Source: Bradyrhizobium sp. (GTDB lineage Bacteria > Pseudomonadota > Alphaproteobacteria > Rhizobiales > Xanthobacteraceae). From it: DNA of 6,111 nucleotides. The stretch spans positions 1-6,111 of the forward strand of contig JAQGKJ010000182.1 in NCBI GenBank assembly GCA_028290165.1, in the 5' to 3' direction. The position numbers were made by a program, and so were the translations under genes. Shown here in pieces: positions 1 through 5,447 of the stretch. Position 1 is the stretch's first letter. Each line of letters starts with the position of its first letter. The notes beneath the pieces are model-generated. The model searched no databases. It had not been told where the DNA came from and saw only the letters and a program-made list of their open reading frames with translations.

Positions 1-32
1 ACCTTGCCGCCGACGACCCGCCGAGCGCCTGA
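1..32 (+). CDS. possible C-terminal tail of an upstream gene (partial)
   Basis: Reading from base 3, the codons give LAADDPPSA followed by TGA at 30-32. Almost every codon ends in G or C (GCC GCC GAC GAC CCG CCG AGC GCC), which matches the codon style of the real genes here, and the peptide looks like a normal hydrophilic C-terminus. Nothing can be said about function from nine residues. A rival reading in frame 1 stays open to a TGA at 70-72 that would overlap the next gene's ATG, but its Arg/Lys-rich product and less biased third positions make it less likely. The upstream gene could also lie on the other strand, so this is a tentative call. Confidence 0.3.
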   Translation, partial: LAADDPPSA

Positions 33-68
33 TTCGAGGCGGGCAACGAAGAAAAAGACGTTCCGCCC

Positions 69-1022
69 ATGATCGATATCCTCAATCTGGCCTTGCCGTA
101 TTTCGGGCTGATCTTCATCGGCTTTGCCTGCGGCAAATCCAAAAACCTGCCGGAAACCGGCCTCGCCTGGATGAACTTCTTCCTGCTGTATGTTTCGCTG
201 CCCGCTTTGCTGTTCGGGATCATGTCGAAGACCCCGTTTGAGGAGCTCAATAATCCGCCATTCCTGATTGCGACCACGCTCGGCACGGCCACCGCCTTCA
301 CTCTAGCCCTGACGGCGGGCCGATTGGTCGGGCGGATATCGTTGCGCGAGGCGACGCTGGCGGGCCTCTGCGGCGGCTATGGCAATATCGGCTACATGGG
401 CCCCGGTCTGGCGCTGGCCGTGCTCGGCGCGAAGGCCGCAGCACCCACCGCGCTGATCTTCTGCTGCGACAGTATTTTCCTGTTTACGATCGTGCCGCTG
501 TTGATCGCCTTCACCGATGCCAAACACCGGCCTTTGTTGCATACGCTGGGCGTCGTGGTCCGGCAGATCGTTTTGAATCCGCTGATCATGTCGGCCTCTG
601 CCGGCGCGCTCGCGGCGGCGCTGCACATCCATCCGCCAGTTGCCATCGACAATACGCTACTATTTCTGCAAAACGCCGCGGCGCCGATGGCGCTGTTTGT
701 GCTCGGCGTGACCGTCGCGCTTCGCCCGTTCGGCCGGATGCCGTGGGAGGTGTCCGCTGTGATCGCGGTCAAGCTCCTGATCCATCCGCTGGTCGTGTTC
801 GGATTGATGCTGCTAATGGGGCCATTCGCGCAGCCATGGGCGGCCACCGCAGTCTTGATGGCGTCGCTGCCGCCGGCGCTGAATGTGTTCGTGATCGCCC
901 GGCAGAACGACACCTGGATCGAGCCCGCATCCGTCGCCGTGCTGATCGGGACGTTTGCCTCCGTCATCACGCTCACCACCGTGATGTGGCTGTTGCAGAC
1001 CGGCCGGATCGTGTTTCCGTAA
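69..1022 (+). CDS. AEC (auxin efflux carrier) family transporter
   Basis: This is a 317-residue inner-membrane permease of the AEC family (Mem_trans fold), whose bacterial members carry small organic acids such as malate or malonate. The substrate cannot be read from this sequence. The protein is hydrophobic throughout, with about ten likely membrane segments. It starts with a helix at about residues 3-22 and has a typical N-terminal half with SLPALLF near residue 43. A GGYGNIGYMGPGLAL stretch near residue 100 and the ASLPPALNVFVIARQ stretch near residue 268 fit the conserved, Asn/Pro-containing helices of the family. The length matches the usual 300-320 residues. ATG at 69 is the only usable start that keeps the first helix, because the frame is closed by TGA at 30-32 with no start codon in between. 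No good Shine-Dalgarno is visible; only the purine-rich GAAGAAAAAGA lies upstream. The next gene converges on it with 43 bp between the stops. Family confidence is high, substrate unknown. Confidence 0.9.
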   Translation: MIDILNLALPYFGLIFIGFACGKSKNLPETGLAWMNFFLLYVSLPALLFGIMSKTPFEELNNPPFLIATTLGTATAFTLALTAGRLVGRISLREATLAGLCGGYGNIGYMGPGLALAVLGAKAAAPTALIFCCDSIFLFTIVPLLIAFTDAKHRPLLHTLGVVVRQIVLNPLIMSASAGALAAALHIHPPVAIDNTLLFLQNAAAPMALFVLGVTVALRPFGRMPWEVSAVIAVKLLIHPLVVFGLMLLMGPFAQPWAATAVLMASLPPALNVFVIARQNDTWIEPASVAVLIGTFASVITLTTVMWLLQTGRIVFP

Positions 1023-1065
1023 GGGATACCGGTTCGCGTGAGGAAAACGCGTCAAGATAACGGCG
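1023..1065. other. convergent intergenic gap with weak hairpin
   Basis: These 43 bp separate the stop codons of the AEC permease and the UbiH-like gene. A 5-bp inverted repeat (CGCGT at 1035-1039, ACGCG at 1047-1051, 7-nt loop) could form a short hairpin. There is no T-tract on either side, so it is at best a weak candidate for a bidirectional terminator. Confidence 0.25.
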
Positions 1066-2259
1066 CTAGCTGACCCGGCGCGTCGGCCGCCACGACGGCG
1101 CCAGGCCCTCGCGCATGGCCAGACGCCGAAGCGGTCCGATCGAGCCGATCAGATGCAGGCCGGCCGCGCGCAGCGATTGCATGGGCAGGAAATCAGAGAG
1201 CAGCGAGCGGTTCGCGATATCAATGACGAACGTCCGGCTCAACACATCGGCACGCCGCGCCTTGCCGTAACGCTTGAGCACCTCAGGCGAGCCGGGGTCT
1301 TCGCCCGCAGCCATTGCGTCGCGCACGATGTCGGCGAGATCGGCGGCATCGCGCAACCCCATGTTCAGGCCTTGCGCGCCGATCGGCGGTACCACGTGGG
1401 CGGCCTCGCCAACCAGCACGATGCGAGCTTTCGCAAATTGACTGGGCTGTTCGATCGCGAGCGGAAACAGATGGCGGCCCGGCTCGACGCGGATGCGGCC
1501 GAGAATCGAATGCGATCGTGCTTCCGCAGCCGCGCTCACTTCGTCATCGGAGAGCGCGAGCAGCCGCTCGGCTTCCTTTGGTGCGGCGACCCACACCACG
1601 CTCGAGCGTTCGCCCGGCAGCGGCACGAAAACGCAGGGCCCTTGCGTTGTGTGAAACTCCGTCGAGATATTCCGGTGCGGCCGGGAATGGCTGACATTGA
1701 AGGTCAGCGCGGCCTGTTTGAGCTCGCGACGCCGGACCTCGATGCCGGCGGCCTCGCGGCAGAGCGATTGCCGCCCGTCGGCGCCGGCCACCAGGCGCGC
1801 CGATAGTGTTTCGCCTCCGGCGGTGCGAATGGCGACGTCGGCGTCATTCGGATTAATCGCTTCAGCCTCGTCATCGAACCGCCTCAGACCGGCAAGCTCG
1901 GCTGCACGTTCTTCCAGCGCGACAATCAGCAGGCGGTTCTCGATGTTGTAGCCAAACGCGTCGAGGCCGATTTCGTCGGACGAAAACCGTACCTCGGGCG
2001 CGCGGATGAGCCGGCCGGTATCGTCGACCAAGCGCATCGCCTGTAATGGCGCCGCCTTGTCGCTGCAGCGCGGCCAGACATTGAGCTGCTGCAGGAAATC
2101 GACGGAACCGCCCAACAGCGCGGTAGTGCGATTATCGGCATAGGGCGCGTGGCGCGCGATCAAGGCCGTGTGGGCGCCGGTTTGCGCCAGCGCGATCGCA
2201 GCCGCAAGTCCCGCAGGGCCACCGCCGATCACGACGACGTCGTAGGATGCACCGTTCAT
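1066..2259 (-). CDS. ubiH: UbiH/UbiL-type FAD-dependent ubiquinone-biosynthesis hydroxylase
   Basis: This is a 397-residue flavoprotein monooxygenase of the UbiH/UbiF/VisC group, which hydroxylates the aromatic ring of ubiquinone precursors using O2 and NAD(P)H, probably at the cytoplasmic face of the membrane. The dinucleotide-binding motif GGGPAG (G12, G14, G17) follows a beta strand near the N-terminus. DNRTTAL (42-48) is the usual arginine-containing motif of the family. GADG (159-162) is the DG motif. GEAAHVVPPIGAQGLNMG (284-301) is the second FAD-binding motif, with Glu285 where Asp is more usual. The length is typical (about 400). The start is ATG at 2259, with no strong Shine-Dalgarno, and places GGGPAG at the expected distance. 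The gene runs divergently from pcs. Alphaproteobacteria use UbiL, which can hydroxylate more than one ring position, so the exact position modified is unknown and the symbol marks the family. Another flavin hydroxylase role is less likely. Confidence 0.87.
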   Translation of the reverse strand: MNGASYDVVVIGGGPAGLAAAIALAQTGAHTALIARHAPYADNRTTALLGGSVDFLQQLNVWPRCSDKAAPLQAMRLVDDTGRLIRAPEVRFSSDEIGLDAFGYNIENRLLIVALEERAAELAGLRRFDDEAEAINPNDADVAIRTAGGETLSARLVAGADGRQSLCREAAGIEVRRRELKQAALTFNVSHSRPHRNISTEFHTTQGPCVFVPLPGERSSVVWVAAPKEAERLLALSDDEVSAAAEARSHSILGRIRVEPGRHLFPLAIEQPSQFAKARIVLVGEAAHVVPPIGAQGLNMGLRDAADLADIVRDAMAAGEDPGSPEVLKRYGKARRADVLSRTFVIDIANRSLLSDFLPMQSLRAAGLHLIGSIGPLRRLAMREGLAPSWRPTRRVS

Positions 2260-2393
2260 GTCGGGACAATCGACGTTCCCGGCGGCATTTTCAAGCCCGC
2301 ATCACGCCGCCATGTTTCTACCGATTTGCGCGGCGGAACGCCGCAACCGCGGATGTGCAAATCGGAACGATTCCTGATAGCACTGCCGGCGAA
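2260..2393. promoter_or_regulatory. divergent ubiH-pcs intergenic region
   Basis: These 134 bp lie between two divergently transcribed start codons, so they should hold promoters for both genes. I could not identify a convincing -35/-10 pair for either. The right half contains a long inverted repeat, listed separately. A second, weaker pair, GGCGGC (2281-2286) and GCCGCC (2306-2311), lies in the left half. The pcs reading frame stays open back through this region to 2247, but the extra N-terminus is Arg-rich and unlike Pcs, so I treat it as non-coding. Confidence 0.5.
2321..2365. repeat. perfect 9-bp inverted repeat with nested hairpin upstream of pcs
   Basis: CCGATTTGC (2321-2329) and GCAAATCGG (2357-2365) are exact reverse complements separated by 27 bp. 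Inside, directly next to the left arm, GCGGC (2330-2334) and GCCGC (2340-2344) form a second inverted repeat with a 5-nt loop, and CCGCGG (2347-2352) is a small palindrome. The element ends 28 bp before the pcs ATG. It could be a two-site operator serving the divergent genes or a folded pcs leader RNA. The repeat itself is directly visible; the role is a guess. Confidence 0.6.
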
Positions 2394-3128
2394 ATGGACC
2401 AGGCAAACCAGCAGGATTCTTTGAAAGCGTCGCCGGCGACCCGGGCCGCCGCATTTTGCGTGCATATTTTCACAGCGCTCGGGGCGGGCATCGCCCTGAT
2501 CGCGCTGCTCGAGGCCGTGCGCGAGCACTGGGCCGCGATGTTCGGCTGGCTTGGGGTCGCGCTGGTGGTCGACGCGATCGACGGCCCGATCGCGCGGCGG
2601 CTGGATGTCGTGCGCGTGCAGCCGAACTGGTCGGGCGACGTGCTCGACCTCGTGGTCGATTTCGTCACTTACGTCTTCGTGCCGGCGTATGCGATCACCG
2701 CAAGCGGTCTGCTGCTGCCGCTGGCGGCACCGATCTTGGGCGTGGGTATTGCGGTGTCGGGCGCGCTCTATTTCGCTGATCGCCGCATGAAGGCCGCGGA
2801 CAATCATTTTCGCGGGTTTCCGGGGTTGTGGAATGTCGCGGCGTTTTATCTGTTCCTGCTGCATTGGCCGCCGGCGCTCGGGAGTCTCACGGTCGTGGTC
2901 TTGATCGCCGCGACGTTCGCGCCTTTCCACGTCGTGCACCCCGTGCGCGTGATGCGCCTGCGCTGGCTTACGTTGTCGCTGATCGCGGTTTGGGCGGTGC
3001 TTGCGGTCATCACGCTGGCAAGCGATTTCGAGGTCGGCACGCCGGTAAAAATAGGACTTTGCGCGATCGCCGCCTATGTCGTGGCAAGCGATGCGGCGAT
3101 CCGGCTCGTGAGATCGCTCAAGGCATGA
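2394..3128 (+). CDS. pcs: phosphatidylcholine synthase
   Basis: This is a 244-residue inner-membrane enzyme that condenses CDP-diacylglycerol directly with choline to give phosphatidylcholine and CMP, the Pcs route of rhizobia and relatives. The CDP-alcohol phosphatidyltransferase motif is complete: D60, D63-G64, A67-R68, G81, D85 and D89. The 12-residue gap between AR and G, instead of the eight usual in the superfamily, ends in PNWSGD and is the pattern I recall for rhizobial Pcs. Further recognisable blocks are the N-terminal AAFCVHIFTALGAG (18-31), FADRRMKADNHF-like residues 127-139 and FRGFPGLWN (139-147). About eight membrane segments are expected. I chose ATG at 2394 because it gives the family's usual length of about 240; the frame is open further upstream but the extra residues are Arg-rich and unlike the family. 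The Shine-Dalgarno is poor. The terC-family gene overlaps its stop by ATGA, so the two are probably co-translated. Confidence 0.95.
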   Translation: MDQANQQDSLKASPATRAAAFCVHIFTALGAGIALIALLEAVREHWAAMFGWLGVALVVDAIDGPIARRLDVVRVQPNWSGDVLDLVVDFVTYVFVPAYAITASGLLLPLAAPILGVGIAVSGALYFADRRMKAADNHFRGFPGLWNVAAFYLFLLHWPPALGSLTVVVLIAATFAPFHVVHPVRVMRLRWLTLSLIAVWAVLAVITLASDFEVGTPVKIGLCAIAAYVVASDAAIRLVRSLKA

Positions 3129-3847
3129 TCGAGCTATTGACGAGCCCAGAAGCCTGGGCGGCACTGCTGACGCTGACGGCGCTGGAGATCGTTCTCGGCA
3201 TCGACAACGTCATTTTCCTGTCGGTGATCGTCTCGCGCATTCCAGAGGTACAGGCGAAGCGGGCGCGGCAAATCGGACTGGCGCTGGCGCTGCTGTTTCG
3301 AATTCTGCTGCTCAGTCTATTGGTGTGGCTGATCGGCCTGACGCAGGCCGTCTTCACGTTGAGGGGGCTGGCCTTTTCGTGGCGCGACATCATCCTGATC
3401 GGCGGCGGGCTGTTTCTGATCGCGAAGGCGACCCACGAAATCCACACCGAAGTCGAAGCGCGCGAGGAGGATACCGATGCCGCGCCGGGAAGAAACGCGT
3501 TCTTCTGGGTGATCATCCAGATCATCGTCATCGACATGGTATTCTCGCTGGATTCCATCATCACCGCGATCGGCATGGCGCAGGATCTCGCCATCATGAT
3601 CGCGGCAGTCGTGATCGCCTGCCTGATCATGTACGTGTCGTCGGGCCCGGTTGCGCGATTCGTCGCGGAGCATCCGACCACCAAGATGCTGGCGCTGGCG
3701 TTTCTGGTGCTGATCGGCGTAGCCCTGGTTGCCGACGGATTCCAGTTTCATATTCCGCGCGGCTACATCTACTTCGCCATCGCGTTTTCGGCGGCGGTCG
3801 AGTTCTTCAATGTCCTGGCCAAACGCAACCGCAAAAGGGCCCGTTAA
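3125..3847 (+). CDS. TerC family integral membrane protein (probable metal ion exporter)
   Basis: This is a 240-residue polytopic membrane protein of the TerC family. Family members include the tellurite-resistance protein TerC and Alx/MeeF-type proteins linked to manganese export, so a metal-ion role is likely but not proven here. Two acidic membrane motifs mark the family: GIDNVIFLS (25-33, with D27 and N28) and DMVFSLDSI (137-145, with D143 and S144). The C-terminal block HPTTKMLALAFLVLIG followed by VADGF is also typical. About seven membrane segments are expected, with a charged cytoplasmic loop at about residues 103-123 and a basic tail (KRNRKRAR). The length is normal for the short TerC form without extra CBS/CorC domains. 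The start ATG at 3125 overlaps the pcs stop (ATGA), which points to translational coupling. AAGG lies too close to the ATG to serve well as a Shine-Dalgarno. Confidence 0.9.
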   Translation: MIELLTSPEAWAALLTLTALEIVLGIDNVIFLSVIVSRIPEVQAKRARQIGLALALLFRILLLSLLVWLIGLTQAVFTLRGLAFSWRDIILIGGGLFLIAKATHEIHTEVEAREEDTDAAPGRNAFFWVIIQIIVIDMVFSLDSIITAIGMAQDLAIMIAAVVIACLIMYVSSGPVARFVAEHPTTKMLALAFLVLIGVALVADGFQFHIPRGYIYFAIAFSAAVEFFNVLAKRNRKRAR

Positions 3848-3944
3848 CTAATTGAACGAAACGTTCCCGCGAGGCCATTGAGTTGACAACGCGGCCTCGA
3901 TGGCTTTCGCTTGATCCCAAAGGGAATCCCGAGGAGAAGCCGAT
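3848..3944 (+). promoter_or_regulatory. terC-qor intergenic region with candidate promoter
   Basis: This 97-bp gap may hold the promoter for the quinone oxidoreductase gene. A perfect TTGACA -35 hexamer lies at 3883-3888, but at 16-18 bp spacing no good -10 is present (TTCGCT at 3906 is poor). Two short inverted repeats sit here: GAACG / CGTTC (3854-3858 and 3862-3866, 3-nt spacer) and CGAGGCC / GGCCTCG (3870-3876 and 3893-3899, 16-nt spacer). The second brackets the -35 hexamer and could be an operator. The Shine-Dalgarno GAGGAG (3931-3936) is strong and sits 8 nt before the ATG at 3945. No T-tract follows either repeat, so neither is a classic terminator. Confidence 0.4.
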
Positions 3945-4919
3945 ATGACCAAGGCCGTGCGCGTGCACAAGGTAGGGGGACCGGAAGCCCTGGTTTACGA
4001 GGCCGTGGACGTGCCGGCACCGGGACCCGGCGAGGTACGTATCCGCCAGCATGCCGTCGGCCTGAATTTTATCGATGTCTATTATCGTACCGGTCTTTAC
4101 AAGGCGCCGGGGCTGCCGTTCATCGCGGGCAATGAAGCCGCGGGCGAGGTGATCTCCGTCGGACCCGGCGTGACCAATTTCCACCCCGGGGACCGCGTCG
4201 CCTATTATTTCAACCTCGGCGGCTATGCCTCGGAGCGGAACATCCCCTGGGAAAAGCTCGTCAAACTGCCGGACCATATAACCTATGAGCAGGGCGCCGT
4301 CCTGATGCTGAAGGGAATGACGGTCTGGTACCTCCTGCACAAGACCTTCAAGGTCGAGCCGCACCATCGGGTGCTGATCCATGCCGCCGCCGGCGGCATC
4401 GGCCTGCTGGCGTGCCAGTGGGCAAGGGCGATGGGCGCGCATGTCATCGGCACCGTCGGCTCCAAGGCGAAGGCCGATCTCGCGCTCGCCAACGGCTGCG
4501 ATCACGTGATCCTTTACAACGACGAGGATTTCGTCGCGCGCGTCAAGCAAATCAGCCGCAACGAGCTTTGCGACGTCGTCTATGACGGCGTCGGCAAGAC
4601 CACGTTTCCGGGCTCGCTGTCCTGCCTGAAACCGCGCGGTCTGTTCGTGAGTTTCGGTAACGCGTCGGGCCCGGTGCCGCCATTCGCGATTGCCGAACTC
4701 AACAGTCACGGCTCGCTGTTTGCGACCCGCCCAAAACTCAACGATTACATCGGCAAACGCTCGGAACTCCTTGAAGGCGCTGACACCTTGTTTGCCGCCG
4801 TTATCAACGGCAAGCTCCACGTGCCGATCAATCACGCCTATGCGCTGAAGGATGCAGCAAAGGCGCATATCGATCTGGAAAGTCGCGCCACGACCGGGGC
4901 TTCGATCTTGAAACCGTAG
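3945..4919 (+). CDS. qor: NADPH:quinone oxidoreductase (zinc-independent MDR family)
   Basis: This is a 324-residue soluble oxidoreductase of the medium-chain dehydrogenase/reductase superfamily, quinone oxidoreductase branch, which passes electrons from NADPH to quinones or other enone-type substrates. The N-terminal GroES-like domain (about 1-125) includes NFIDVYYRTGLY (41-52) and PFIAGNEAAGEV (58-69). The Rossmann domain carries HAAAGGIGLLACQWA (146-160), then GTVGSKAKADLA (169-180). The block DGVGKTTFPGSLSCLKPRG (214-232), followed by FVSFGNASGPVPP (234-246), closely follows E. coli Qor as I recall it. No catalytic zinc cysteine set is apparent, in keeping with the zinc-free branch. The length matches the family (about 325). 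The ATG at 3945 has a strong GAGGAG ribosome binding site 8 nt upstream. It lies 97 bp downstream of the terC gene on the same strand and may have its own promoter. Confidence 0.92.
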   Translation: MTKAVRVHKVGGPEALVYEAVDVPAPGPGEVRIRQHAVGLNFIDVYYRTGLYKAPGLPFIAGNEAAGEVISVGPGVTNFHPGDRVAYYFNLGGYASERNIPWEKLVKLPDHITYEQGAVLMLKGMTVWYLLHKTFKVEPHHRVLIHAAAGGIGLLACQWARAMGAHVIGTVGSKAKADLALANGCDHVILYNDEDFVARVKQISRNELCDVVYDGVGKTTFPGSLSCLKPRGLFVSFGNASGPVPPFAIAELNSHGSLFATRPKLNDYIGKRSELLEGADTLFAAVINGKLHVPINHAYALKDAAKAHIDLESRATTGASILKP

Positions 4920-4925
4920 TCTACT

Positions 4926-4949
4926 TCGTCAACGCTTTCGCGGGGACGA
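4926..4949. repeat. imperfect palindrome in the convergent gap (REP-like or bidirectional terminator)
   Basis: TCGTCAACGC (4926-4935) and GCGGGGACGA (4940-4949) pair at 8 of 10 positions around a 4-nt TTTC loop, which reads as a GAAA loop on the minus strand. The right arm and loop resemble half of a short palindromic repeat (core GTCCCCGC-GAAA-GCGGGGAC) that I recall as common between Bradyrhizobium genes; the left arm departs at two bases. It sits between the converging qor and GFA genes, a normal place for such repeats and for bidirectional terminators. No T-tract follows on either strand. Confidence 0.5.
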
Positions 4950-4960
4950 CTCGTGGAGAA

Positions 4961-5434
4961 CTATTCCGCTTGCCACATCTGCTGCCACTTCTCGCTTAAG
5001 GCCCAAAAATCTTTCGGCATCACCTCGAAGCATTCCGCTCCCGAGACCTGCTCCCAGGCTTGGGCGCTGCGCATGTAGACGTGAGCAACCGGCCGCAGCC
5101 AGGCCGTGTCGTCGAGCGTGCCGGCGCGAACGGCGATGATGTCCGGACGCGCATCGCGCTCGCCGTAGACCCGGCCGCCGCAATCGCCGCAGAACCAGTA
5201 GGTGCTCTCAACGCCACTGGCGCCGGTCCGACGCCAGTGTTTGGGCTCACCTCGTGTGACGCGAAAGGATTTCGCGGCAACCGGCATCGACATGCTGAAG
5301 GCGCTGCCCGACCACCGCTGGCATTCCGTGCAATGACAGGCGTAGACGAGCAGCGGCATTGCCGTGCACTCGAATCGTACGGTTTCGCTGGGGCAGCCAC
5401 CGGTCAAAGGTAACGCCGGCCGTTTCATCTTCAT
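4961..5434 (-). CDS. GFA / CENP-V-fold zinc protein
   Basis: This is a 157-residue protein of the glutathione-dependent formaldehyde-activating enzyme (GFA) family. Apart from the founding Gfa, most members have no proven reaction, so no substrate is claimed. The zinc motifs come in family order: GGCPS (12-16), CHCTEC (33-38) and CGDC (82-85). Compared with Paracoccus Gfa as I recall it, C33, C35 and C38 match the catalytic zinc site, while C14, C82 and C85 match three of the four structural zinc ligands. The fourth, expected at position 16, is serine. The C-terminal part has the usual hydrophobic strands and an ..AWEQV.. segment. I chose the ATG at 5434 because GGGAG (5442-5446) lies 7 nt upstream; a second ATG at 5428 and a TTG at 5455 are alternatives. 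It starts 13 bp after the aminotransferase stop on the same strand and is likely co-transcribed with it. Confidence 0.88.
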   Translation of the reverse strand: MKMKRPALPLTGGCPSETVRFECTAMPLLVYACHCTECQRWSGSAFSMSMPVAAKSFRVTRGEPKHWRRTGASGVESTYWFCGDCGGRVYGERDARPDIIAVRAGTLDDTAWLRPVAHVYMRSAQAWEQVSGAECFEVMPKDFWALSEKWQQMWQAE

Positions 5435-5447
5435 TGGAATGCTCCCG

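Noticed and set aside
17..43. CCCGCC / GGCGGG inverted repeat before the AEC gene
   Set aside because: A 6-bp all-GC pair with a 15-nt loop is expected by chance in DNA this GC-rich, no T-tract follows, and part of it probably lies in the upstream gene's tail.
1153..1806. 217-codon open frame on the plus strand opposite the UbiH-like gene
   Set aside because: It is antisense to a well-supported flavoprotein and shows no domain of its own.
2234..2243. 10-bp perfect palindrome ACGACGTCGT
   Set aside because: It lies inside the UbiH-like gene and encodes the repeated Val/Asp codons of its N-terminal beta strand, so coding explains it.
2247..2393. N-terminal extension of pcs by 49 codons
   Set aside because: The extension is Arg-rich and would overlap the divergent ubiH start. 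Pcs proteins are about 240 residues, which the ATG at 2394 gives exactly.
2828..3124. N-terminal extension of the TerC protein by 99 codons
   Set aside because: This stretch is an alternative frame of the pcs coding region. The ATG at 3125 gives a full-length TerC beginning directly with the family's N-terminus.
2256..3164. 302-codon open frame on the minus strand opposite pcs
   Set aside because: It is Arg/His/Asp-rich and antisense to an intact Pcs with all catalytic residues.
3854..3866. GAAC-N5-GTTC as a LexA (SOS) box
   Set aside because: Alphaproteobacterial LexA boxes are direct GTTC-N7-GTTC repeats and the Gram-positive box has N4 spacing. Neither fits, and the genes nearby are not SOS genes.
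3807..4868. 353-codon open frame on the minus strand opposite qor
   Set aside because: It is the antisense shadow of a clear quinone oxidoreductase with a strong ribosome binding site. The product is rich in Arg, His, Asp and Gly with no recognisable domain, as expected from a reverse frame of GC-rich coding DNA.
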